Shown here: positions 1 to 9,440 of the stretch, piece by piece | Layout of the letters: each line of letters opens with the position of its first letter | Position numbering within the stretch: the first letter of the stretch is position 1 | Assembly (NCBI GenBank): GCA_963920575.1 | Contig: OY986964.1 | Location: forward strand, 14,683,460 to 14,747,459 | Reading direction: 5' to 3' | Source: Narthecium ossifragum | Lineage: Eukaryota; Streptophyta; Magnoliopsida; Dioscoreales; Nartheciaceae | Length of the DNA: 64,000 nucleotides | Program-made: the position numbers and the translations under genes | The notes under the pieces: generated by a model | What the model was told of the DNA's origin: nothing | The model's input: the letters and a program-made list of their open reading frames with translations, nothing else | The model's database searches: none

Positions 1-1856
1 GTATCACCAACAATAATAGTAATGTTAAAACTCCCTGGATCCTTAAGCTTGGGTGGAAGCTTCCTTTGTAGAACCGCGCTTACCATCTCTGAAACCATCA
101 CTTTTTCATGAGGTTCATACTTACGCTTAGAAGTACTTAGTTCCTTGAAGAATTTTGGAAATGCTGGCATGTTCCTGATCACATCAAGTAATGGTAAGTT
201 CACATTAACCTTAGCTAGAATATCATAAATTTCAGAATATGACTTATCCATTTTAGCTTTCTTTAGGCGTCCTGGAAAAGGAACCGGCGGCACATATGGT
301 GGAGGAGTGTTGTGATGAACCTCCGGAACTGACTTTGCTCTCTTTTCATGATCAAAAGCTGATGTAGCCACTGGTGTCTTTTTCGAGGGTTCCTCCGTTT
401 CGACTTCCTCACTTGCATCATCATTACACTCATCAATAACTTCAGCATTAATCTTATTATTAATTATCTTACCTGAACGAAGAACTGTCACCGCTTTTGC
501 TTGCTCAGGTTGGCTCGGAAATTTGCCTGGAACGTGGGCTCTTACAACATCAGCAAGTTGTCCCACTTGAACTTCCAACTTCCCAATGGATGCTGCAACA
601 TTCTTTAGTAGCGCATCATGTTGAGCAATGGCTGCACCTTGTTGAGCAATGGCTGAATCTTGTTTTTCCATCTTTAAATCTATTTTCTGCATAAAAGCTA
701 ACATAGTCGCTTCCAAAGACGACTTAACAGGTGGGTTAGACTGATTAGCAGTAGGCATACTAGCATTAGCAATATTTTTCCATGAAAAATTCGGATGCTC
801 CCTCCAACTAGGATTGTAAGTATTTGCATAAGGGTCAAATCTAGGTCTCGGGTTATAAGTATTCATCAAATTAGCTTGTTCTTGCACATATTCAGGAAAT
901 TCACTACCAGAAGGACATGACTCAAACCTATGACCAACAACATTGCAAATTGAACAAACCTCAACTGGTTTTGCTTGTGTGGACATCATCGCGTCCATCT
1001 TCTTGTTAAGGGCTGCAATCTGCCTTGCCGTGTCGTCATTCTGGTTCAGCTCATAGATGCCTCTCGCCTTATTCCATGTGTTTCTCTGCTGCGAGTTAGA
1101 TCCTAGCATCTCATAGATTTTATATGCCTCCGGTGGTGTCCTTTTGAACATCGCTCCACCTGCAGCATTATCTGCCATAGTTTGACAAGAAAGATTTAGT
1201 CCATCATAGAAATATTGCATCTGATTTTCTAAAGAATAATTATGATGTGGACATTGCATCAAAAGCATCTTAAATCTATCCCATGCTTCATGGAATGGTT
1301 CTCCATCAGCGTGCTGAAAATTTGAAATTTGCCTTCTCAAGTTAGTAGTCATTGCATGAGAATAAAATTTACTAACAAACTTGTTATAAATTGCATCCCA
1401 AGTAGTGAGTGATCCAGGAGGCAACGACATCAACCATCTCTTCGCTTTATCCTTTAGGGTATAAGGAAAACATCGCATCCTCAAGTGATCTTCAGTAATG
1501 CCACCTAAAGGAAAAGTCTGAATAGTAGCATAATAATCTTTCACAAACGTTAGTGCGTCTTCAGAAGGTAAACCATGAAATTCAGGAAGCATAGAAAAAT
1601 GTAGATTTTTAAGTTCATAATTCCTAGCCTCTGCAGGTAATGCGATGCACGAAGGTGAGGTAGAAATAGTAGGCCTCGCGTACTCCTCCAAAGGACGTAC
1701 ATTGTTATTAAGCTCCATCTCTTCTTGTTTCTCCTCTTGAACTCCTAGATCTGATGTGGACAAGCTGTCTTTGTGAGATCTCTTCTTCCAACCAATTTGA
1801 TCTACTTTATCGTTCAAGGGCAACAACTTTCCTTTCCGTGATCGGCGACCTTGCAT
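1..1856 (-). CDS. gag: ATH-1 gag polyprotein, running into protease region (partial)
   Basis: Minus-strand frame open from the ATG at 1856-1854 to the window edge, about 618 codons without a stop in the stretches I translated. The product is the structural Gag protein of an Athila-like Ty3/gypsy retrotransposon, which packages element RNA in cytoplasmic particles. A capsid-type region (residues roughly 90-250) has the familiar series ending near LKDKAKRWLMSLPPGS and a CPHH motif. A CCHC zinc knuckle (C-x2-C-x4-H-x4-C, VCSICNVVGHRFESC) lies near residues 300-313. A coiled-coil-like Gln-rich stretch and LPPKLKDPGSF at the edge mark the approach to protease. The start follows the primer-binding site by 26 bp. 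This is the best-preserved retroelement frame in the window, so ATH-1 may be fairly young. Confidence 0.85.
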   Translation of the reverse strand, partial: MQGRRSRKGKLLPLNDKVDQIGWKKRSHKDSLSTSDLGVQEEKQEEMELNNNVRPLEEYARPTISTSPSCIALPAEARNYELKNLHFSMLPEFHGLPSEDALTFVKDYYATIQTFPLGGITEDHLRMRCFPYTLKDKAKRWLMSLPPGSLTTWDAIYNKFVSKFYSHAMTTNLRRQISNFQHADGEPFHEAWDRFKMLLMQCPHHNYSLENQMQYFYDGLNLSCQTMADNAAGGAMFKRTPPEAYKIYEMLGSNSQQRNTWNKARGIYELNQNDDTARQIAALNKKMDAMMSTQAKPVEVCSICNVVGHRFESCPSGSEFPEYVQEQANLMNTYNPRPRFDPYANTYNPSWREHPNFSWKNIANASMPTANQSNPPVKSSLEATMLAFMQKIDLKMEKQDSAIAQQGAAIAQHDALLKNVAASIGKLEVQVGQLADVVRAHVPGKFPSQPEQAKAVTVLRSGKIINNKINAEVIDECNDDASEEVETEEPSKKTPVATSAFDHEKRAKSVPEVHHNTPPPYVPPVPFPGRLKKAKMDKSYSEIYDILAKVNVNLPLLDVIRNMPAFPKFFKELSTSKRKYEPHEKVMVSEMVSAVLQRKLPPKLKDPGSFNITIIVGD

Positions 1857-1881
1857 TCACTACTAACAAACTCTAATCAAA

Positions 1882-1899
1882 TCCCCGGCAACGGCGCCA
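1882..1899 (-). promoter_or_regulatory. ATH-1 primer-binding site (tRNA-Asp type)
   Basis: On the minus strand the sequence reads TGGCGCCGTTGCCGGGGA, the usual tRNA-Asp-complementary primer site of Athila-like elements. It lies six bases inside the LTR end (1906) and just before the gag ATG. Confidence 0.9.
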
Positions 1900-2736
1900 A
1901 AAACTTGATGAATAAATTTTATATCTCGCAAGTATATGAATCGGTGCAATCAGTATAGTAGCAAGACGAGTATCGTACCCACAGAGATTTGTAGAGATTA
2001 TTAGAGTAAAACGCTAAAGAACAGAAAAGAAAGAAAATAAGGAAGGGAAAATAAGAAATATGAAGTCTCAAAAATAGATGATCTAATAACGACATAAGAA
2101 AATGATGGAAATATGATGGATGAATACTAAGGTTCCGATTTCACCATAACATCCTCATTCTATGTATTGAATCAATAAAGATTTCAGTTTAATTCCAAGG
2201 GCTCGTTCTTCCGGTATGATGATCCGTTCGGCCGCGGTTTTCACCAAGTACCCTCAATTAACCCTAGCTAATGAACCCATAACTAAGTGTTAACCAAGAA
2301 TTTATTAAGCTCTGAAGAACAATTATGAACCAAGAATACTCTTAGCTTGAACCCGGCCTCGACATAAACTCATTCATTCATAGATCCTGCAAGATTAGGG
2401 AATGAACCCTCGCCCAATCTCACATAAAACAATCTATAATACTTTTATTGGCCAGATAAAGGTATTTAAGATCTCAGTTATAATAATGAATGAAACAAGG
2501 AAAATAAACTGATAAAATAATCATGATCCAATAATATAGAATGATTCAGTTAGGGCCACATCGGTACCTTAGAGAAGAAACTAGCCACTCATGTTCATCA
2601 TAAAGACGACAAAAGTGTTCAAAGAAAAATAAAGAAAGAAAGACAAAGAAAACAAAACCCTAACGCGGCTTCCTCTCCTCCAGATGCTCCAGAAAAGTCC
2701 TCCCAAAAAGATCCCCTTTGATAACCCTAAATATCC

Positions 2737-2744
2737 TATTTATA
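2737..2744 (-). promoter_or_regulatory. ATH-1 LTR TATA box
   Basis: The minus strand reads TATAAATA in the context GGCTATAAATAGG. The same context occurs in the ATH-3 LTRs at 19362 and, with one change, at 23847. It lies just downstream of the paired GATCGATC modules, as expected for a U3 promoter. Confidence 0.6.
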
Positions 2745-2807
2745 GCCCCAAAGTCTCTCCATCCACGGATTTGATCTAAACCGTTGATTTTCTTCACTGG
2801 GAAAGTA

Positions 2808-2972
2808 GGATCGATCCCTCCCAGGGTGTTGGATCGATCCCTCTCATTAAAAACTTCAATTTTTGGCTTCGCCCGAGTCCGATCGATCGGACTAAGGGTG
2901 TCGGATCGATCGGTTTCGTAAAAATCCTCCGTCTCTGGCTATTCCCGAGTCCGATCGATGGATGGATCGATC
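2808..2972. repeat. Paired GATCGATC modules, TATA-proximal part of ATH-1 array
   Basis: GATCGATC cores begin at 2809, 2832, 2881, 2904, 2953 (last base changed) and 2965. The first cores of successive modules are exactly 72 bp apart and the partners are 23 bp away, or 12 bp in the third module. The array continues at 6285 on the far side of CHR-1. Confidence 0.9.
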
Positions 2973-3006
2973 GAACTGTGTTCCTCTAGAAAGCATACAT
3001 TCTGTC

Positions 3007-6000
3007 TGTCACACCCCGACCCAGAAATCCCATCCGAATTGAGGCGTGAATCACCTAAACCTGTTTACATCATCAATTGGCGCACAAGTCTATAACTGCT
3101 ATGAATTAAAACAATTTAATTCTCAACTTCATAAAAATTTTGGCAGAATTCCCTTTATAATTATAACACAGGAAACCTGTACATTTGATAATTTTACAAC
3201 TAGGACAAAATGATCAATCAATACATTCCTCAAATGTCTACATTAAAGAACGTTACAACATTTCTCCAATACAATTAAATTAAAGATCATACAATCATGT
3301 CCTCGAATACATCATGTTATACATCGATTTATACATCAACTTGTACATCATTGATCAAAACTGTAAATTATCTGTAGATGAACTCCTCGAAGCTCCAAGT
3401 CCTCGATTACCTCGAAATGTCGCGCCATCTTCTAAAAAAACACCTGAAAGAAGGAACTGCATCGACCTGCATCGCCGATGCAGCCCAGGTAGGGTGAGCA
3501 ACAATGCCCAGTAGGGTTCTACTCTACGTCGCACAGAAAGGAAGGGAAACTGCAACTGTGTCGTTCTCCACCTAAGCCTAAGAGATGCCAAGGGGCCCCA
3601 TAACCCCGTCGATTCCCGAGGGCTCCTGTCCAGGTCCCACCCTCACCCAAGAACAGACGAGAGGAAACAAAGACTGCGGGCTCCTGTCCAGGTACCACCC
3701 TGCCCAGTCATACCATCTCTCGCGGGGACACACATGTCAGGGACATCGACAACCATCCTTAGCACTTGGCCTTGGAGACCGACACGACCTCTACACCTCA
3801 AATATGAACATATAATCCATAGTCGACTATAGCAATAACCTCAAAAGATATCCAACATAATCATTGATGACAATCACGTCCTAATCCTCGACTAACCAAA
3901 CCCCGGTCCTAGGGCTAGATCCGGGCTACCCGAGAACCCCGGATCGGCGATCGAATCCATCGCCTACCACCTAGCCTGAATGTCTCTAATGCAATCATCA
4001 TGCATGAGCCTATTCAAACAACTAGGCCTAGGTGTCTCTACATGACATCTCATCAAGCATGTCCAATTTATCGCATAATACATAAAAGAAAACTAAGCTA
4101 TTACAGTGTTATCACATTTCAGTCCAAATTCCGGCATTACGACGGCATGCACCGCATGTCAGCCAGAAATTGTACAATGGCACATTCTCAGCTAATCAAC
4201 TAACAGGGCACCACTGGTCCGCACAATATAAGCATTTCCACAAAGTAAATAAAAACAGGCTCACTACCGGCCCTAGGCTTACATGGTATTAATAAGCATA
4301 CTTGAAATATTCAACTAACATAAGCATTGAAAAGCAAATAGACATAATAAAGTATTCGAATAATCATCAGCTCAATTAGTCAACTGATACTGCGATACTA
4401 CCAAACTCATATACCACTCGACGGCAAAGAATCAATGAAATGGCTCGTTGAGCAATCAATAACAAAACTCTACTCAATCGCTCGTCAAACGATCAGATTC
4501 GAAAACTTAAGGTAAGTAGGGCTAACTGGCCATGGCAGTAATAGTCGATTCATCAAGATAACGGAAAACCATGCATTGAGAACTAACTAGAGATAGCTAA
4601 ACATAAGAATCCACCACGGAAGCAACTCAAGATCAATCCACGTAGCCATGGAAAAATAGAGCAGACGGCCATGAATCAGATGCTCAACAATTCATCAAGA
4701 TAAGCATATTTGCAACAATAGTCTAACTGTCAAGCAGGAACAACATGGCATAGTATGGAAAGAGGTCATGACCTAGCATACTTAGAAGTCTAGCATAGCA
4801 ATATAATTGAGCATGGCAACTTGATAGGGCATAACATCTGTCCTAGGATAGAGCATCCTAGAAGGAAGCTATATGCATCAGGGAACCAGGCTCAGCAACA
4901 TGATAGCGAATAACAGCAGTTCGATACTCTCTTTGGCATTTCATCAAATATCTATAGAACTTAACACACAGATCGGACCGAAGCAGCCAAGAGACAAACC
5001 TAGCATGGGGGAGATTGGACCTGGCAGCAGCTTGAAGCCATTCCCCGAAGGGATTCATCTGGGAAGGGGAGAATCAAGGCCAAGCAACCCCCGGATTGAC
5101 AAAGGAAACCCGGCAAGCTGGAGGTCACGGAGAGGTGGATGGAGTGAAAGAGGTCATGGGGACGACAGAAGCTGCCTCGTGTAGAGGAGGAAGGGGCATT
5201 CACCGGAGGGGAAGGAGAAGGGGTCGCCGGAAACAGAGAAGAGGGCCGTACCAGGACACAGGGCATGGCTAGGCAACACTGCCGAAGAAGCCAAAGACCA
5301 AGACACTCCTCACCAGAAAATAGAGGGACGAGCCTCCGGAGAATAAGGGAAGAGCCACCAGAAAAACAGGGGAAACAGCCACCGGAAAGAAGAAAAAAAG
5401 GAAAGGAGACGCCGGGAAAAACAGGGGAAAAGGAGGAAAACAAAACCAAGGCTCCAAAGATCCATCACTCCCACAGCTCTATGCAATAACAGAAAATATG
5501 AGAGTAGAAGCACACATCGAAGACCATGAAATCAACAGAGAAAGCCAAGATCTTAACATTGCAAGCATCAAACCGATCCTACTCTAAGCTAGTAGAGTCT
5601 AAACCAAGTTTAGGGAAGAAGCCCTACTTCTGGCGTCGAGATCTCGTCCTTCTTCTTCTTCTCCGATCGCGGTTGTCGTCCCCGAGCTCGCCGCCAATCG
5701 CAAGTCGTCGCCGCTGCAAAGCCCAGCCGCCGCCTCGTTTCTCTCCGTCGTCGCCGCGGACGTCGTCATCGGACGGGATGCGCGCCCGCTTCCTCTCCTC
5801 CGGCCGCTGGACACCGACGCCGGAGTCCTCTCCTCTCTTCTCTCTCGGCTGAGCCGCCACCCTTATTCTCTCTCTCCACGCGATGGTTTAGAGGCTATAG
5901 TTCTCTTAGGGTTTTAAATAGGTTTTATTAACCTATTAATATGAAGGGTTAATAACAGATCTTGGCCGTCCGATTAGTCAGACTAGATCCTGACTGATCA

Positions 6001-6259
6001 AGCCTCGATTTTCGCGATCGAACTCAGATCCTTCGATCTGAGGCACACCTGAAGATCTATTCAAACACATACATCATTACAAGGCCGTGTGTGCGCTACG
6101 CATGTGCGAAACCAACTCTGCTTAGGGTATTTTACCAAATTACCCCTGGAGCTGCAACGATCACCGGGGATCGCAAAGCAAGGCCAACCGAGCCCAAACT
6201 AACAGAACCAGACCCTCGACCGACGCGGTCGGACCGGGTTGGAGGTACGGGTCCTCACA
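3007..6259 (-). mobile_element. CHR-1, solo chromovirus-type LTR
   Basis: A 3,253-bp minus-strand unit beginning TGTGAGGACCCGTACC and ending GGGGTGTGACA. It is flanked by a perfect 5-bp target duplication, CTGTC at 3002-3006 and 6260-6264. It contains no primer-binding site, pol gene or second LTR, and it is similar from end to end to CHR-2 and CHR-4, so it is a solo LTR left by recombination between the two LTRs. The proline-, glutamate- or lysine-rich open frames near 5000-5860 come from low-complexity LTR sequence and are not genes. It interrupts the ATH-1 LTR inside its 72-bp repeat array. Confidence 0.9.
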
Positions 6260-6282
6260 CTGTCAACCTTTAATTCCCAAGT

Positions 6283-6490
6283 CCGATCGATCGGTGTATG
6301 GGTGTTGGATCGATCGGTTGCGCAAAAATCCGCTGTTTTTGGCTATTCCCGAGTCCGATCGATCGGACTTTAGGTGTCGGATCGATCGGACCCCTTAGGA
6401 GGGATGGAGGGATCGATCGGATACCTTTTGGCTGAAAAATATATGTTCTGTCACGTTTCTGCGTAGTCCGATCGATCGGCGGATCAATCG
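6283..6490. repeat. Paired GATCGATC modules, distal part of ATH-1 array
   Basis: Cores begin at 6285 and 6308, then 6357 and 6380: partner spacing 23, period 72. Further cores lie at 6411 and 6470, with a degenerate partner GATCAATC at 6482. With CHR-1 and one target copy removed, 6285 falls 74 bp after the 2953 core, so one array was split by the insertion. Confidence 0.9.
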
Positions 6491-6853
6491 GACTTTCAGC
6501 TTATTTTCTGTTCTGCCATTCAGACTGCGCCATCGGTGCTAAAAGTGCAGTAACTTTCTCTAGAAAACTCGGAATCACGAACCATAAAGTTCTCCAGAAT
6601 CTAGACTTCAAGAGCTTTCCAACCATATATGGCACATCATCTGGTTCTTCATGACCAGGTACAGATTAATTTTTGAAGTTGATCCATATACTCTTTACAG
6701 CTTCTTTTAGCCCCAATTTCCTGCATTTTCCAAACAACCATGTGAAGCAACATATAGATGTAAAAATAGTAATAAAGATGTTGATTAAGGATAATAATCT
6801 AGCAATTGATATGTTTATAAGGCTATTTAGAGTGCACTTTCATGCACTCATCA

Positions 6854-7328
6854 CATCAACATCCTTTTGCTCTCGCTGAACCTTTGTTTCTTCCACATCC
6901 CAACCAGTTGGGATTATTGGTACTATTTTGGCTCGCTGAACATACTTTGCCACATCGTCTTTGGGAACCCATTTCTTTACCACTGGGTTTCCGTAGCAAA
7001 CTAAGTAATCAAATTTCCTACTAGGCTCACCTTGAGTGCTCACAGCTAGGTTACCTGCCTTATACAGGTCCATGATGAGTTTATTTTGGGAGATGTTCCT
7101 TCTTGCCACTTCTTCTTCAACCTTAATGGGTATTTCAATCTCCACCCATTTGGTGTCCTCGACCATTGGGTCTTCTGCATCACACCACCCAGTTGGGGCA
7201 ATGGGAGTGCACACAGTTGGTGTTAACTGGGCTACGACTTGAGTCTTCTTTACCCAGTGTTTAACTGTCACATCGCCGTATGTCCTTAAGTAGTCATAGT
7301 TACCACTGGGACAGCCACCTAGTGCCAC
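6854..7328 (-). pseudogene. GYP-A post-gag region with an internal protein duplication
   Basis: Open minus-strand frame of about 160 codons. I do not recognise a family. Two related segments can be seen. One has a YDYLRTYG...VKHWVKK core followed by PIAPTGW. The other has a FDYLVCYG...VKKWVPK core followed by PIIPTGW. Both then continue with acidic residues. The spacing suggests an old tandem duplication of a unit of roughly 90 residues. It lies where the gag-to-protease linker of the element is expected, and ATH-1 cuts it at 6853. Function unknown. Confidence 0.45.
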
Positions 7329-7358
7329 ATTTGGGTTACCCGCTTCATATAGCTCCCT

Positions 7359-8441
7359 TCAAAATCGCTCAGTGGATACTCCCCTTCTCCTCGCCTTCGC
7401 CTTGACATCTATTCTCTCCTCCACTTTGACATATTCGTCCTCGTCATCAGGTATTAAACTGACTGACATTTGTCCCACAGTCTCATCGACCAATGCAGCT
7501 GACGCCTCCTCATCGTCGGCCATATCAGAGACATCAGATTCGCTCTCCAGTAGACATTGTTGTCCGAGGCTACTAGGCAGTATACAATAGTTGGCAATGA
7601 CCGGAGGCATTGTTCTAAACTAGATCATCTGGTTTTCCTCCTCATCTTCCTCGTCCTTCTTGGGACGATAAAGCTTGCTATTTTTCCATCCGGCTTTAGA
7701 AGTAGCATTGTTTACTTCGTTCTCCATAGTGTCGTCGGTCTGCTCTTGACTGCTTTCCTGAGCCTGCTTGGCCTTCATCATCTGGCCATACTTCTTCTGA
7801 TGTCACTGGCATTGAGTCCTCATCATCTCCTCCACTGGAACTGATCGGCGAGTGTAACAGTTATAATTGTACCACCTGTCAGGCCGATAGGGTTGAGACA
7901 GAAAACTCTTGGGGTAGGTATGCGGCTGACCACGATTCCATTGCCAGGGCTATGGCTATTGAAACTTCGTCCCGACGACTGGCGTAATTGGGCAACTGAG
8001 GTCCCTATGACACCTTGGGCATAGTTGTTGAGGTATTTGTGCCTTTCCCTTATCTTGGCCAAGTTGGACGAACACATCTGGACAACTGTCGTCTTGAGTC
8101 TCATCGATTATAATTTTGAATTTTGGCAACTTAAAATTTACCACATCAATTAGCACCATTTCCACTAGAGCAGTCTTGGGAAATCGGTTAGCATCAACTC
8201 CCATGTCCTTGGAAGGAAAACTGATTTTGTCGAAGTCAATAGCATCCTGCAAAACATTCCGAAAGACCAAACAATTATTAGTATGATGAGACCAAGTATT
8301 ATGACACTTACAATATTTTTTACCCTTAATCCATTCAAAGCCTTGCATAACATGTCCATCATTCAATTTAATTTGTTTGTCCTTCAACAGCGGATCAAAA
8401 ATTTGATCGGCCTTAGAGATATCAAATGTAAATTTTCTCAT
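7359..8441 (-). pseudogene. GYP-A distal gag remnant with a CKCH zinc-knuckle-like motif
   Basis: Two main open stretches (8441-7956 and 7610-7359) joined by stops and shifts. The first carries NDGHVMQGFEWIKGKKYC followed by CHNTWSHHTNNCLVFRNVLQ. This is the conserved Cys/His block found after the capsid in many Tat-type plant gypsy Gag proteins, thought to bind nucleic acid. The second is acidic (DEDEYVKVEERIDVKAKARR) and without a recognisable domain. No complete frame remains, so I call it a pseudogene. Confidence 0.65.
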
Positions 8442-9437
8442 TTGACGCTTGCCATCATTGGTAATCTCTTTAATTTTAAGTTTCGCTCAAGTTTAGCAAG
8501 AGCATTACACATACATGGCCGACCCTTTATCAATTCAGCCAAACATACATCCATTGCACACTCACAGCCATCATCGACTTCATCGACCTGATTGAGTTCA
8601 TAATTTACGTCTCTATAATAAGTTCCTTGAGAAGAGGCTTTCATTTGATCTCCCTCCCTTAATAACTGCTCATAGCGTATAGCACTAGCTTGCAGTTGGA
8701 ACAAGTCTAGAAAATCTCTATCTTGGAATTTTTTCTTAAGTTCAAATGATATATCACTTTGAGAGATCTTTACAAACTCTTTCTCATGAAGCGGAATAAA
8801 ACATTTACTCCTCACTCTTTTAAATCGTTGTAACAAAATTCTCCGAGTTCTCATCGGGCCGTTGTCTTAATTGAGCTAAATCAGCCATAGTAATCTCTGG
8901 TTCAGTTTTGTAAAACTGTGAATTGAACGCATGTTCCATTTGTTGCCAATTTTGAATAGAATTGGCCGGCAACTTAATGAACCATGAATAGGCTACTCCA
9001 GCTAATAAGTTTGGGAAGAGCCTCAATTTTATGTAATTGTTCACTTCTCCGTATTGCATAGAAAACTTCCCTATATGCTCTATGGTAAACGTTTCGTCCA
9101 CACCAGTGAACATAGGGAATTCAAGAACTTTATAGTTCCTTGGGAATGGATACATTTGATTGACCCAATCTGGATATGGTTTCCTATAAGTTGGACGAGT
9201 GACAGGTCGTCCTAACCCAATTTGCTCGTGCAGAATATTGGCCACTTGTTCTCACAAAACATCCATAGGATTATAAAAAGGATTGAAATGTACTTGATCA
9301 TAGGATCATTTGGTCGATAATTATTCTGCGGAATAAATGGAGGGGGTATGTCGTTTTGGCGATAATTGTTTTGAGGCATAACTGGTGGGAAAACATCATA
9401 TGGGCGATAATTGTTTCTGAGGAATGGTTGATGGGGG
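8438..9437 (-). pseudogene. gag: GYP-A gag capsid region, frameshifted
   Basis: Minus-strand capsid segment with the typical order YPFPRNYKVLEFPMFTG, then LRLFPNLLAGVAYSWFIKLP, then LAQLRQRPDENSENFV, continuing in another frame from about 8850 with KRVRSKCFIPLHEKEFVK. This matches the retrotransposon Gag family. Upstream (9437-9250) a Pro/Asn-rich linker repeats the unit IPQNNYRP-x-D-(V/I)-PPP in shifted frames. Visible damage includes a one-base insertion near 9418, an in-frame stop near 9252 and a frameshift near 8840. Confidence 0.75.
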
Positions 9438-9440
9438 TAG

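Larger units (their letters stand above)
1906..6853 (-). mobile_element. ATH-1 5' LTR, split by solo LTR CHR-1
   Basis: Minus-strand LTR beginning TGATGAG at 6853 and ending CATCA at 1906. Once CHR-1 and one copy of its duplicated target are removed, the LTR is about 1,690 bp, close to the 1,664-bp LTRs of ATH-3. It is clearly homologous to them over the first 300 bp, the GATCGATC modules and the TATA region. The 3' LTR of ATH-1 is outside the window. The LTR starts directly against GYP-A DNA, with CATCA (6854-6858) as the expected but uncheckable target duplication. Confidence 0.85.

Noticed and set aside
263..694. Short open frames on both strands near the left edge
   Set aside because: They lie in other frames of the long ATH-1 gag frame (1-1856, minus) and have no own motifs.
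5000..5860. Long open frames (up to 149 codons) on both strands
   Set aside because: They lie in solo LTR CHR-1 in purine-rich low-complexity DNA, overlap on both strands and match no family.
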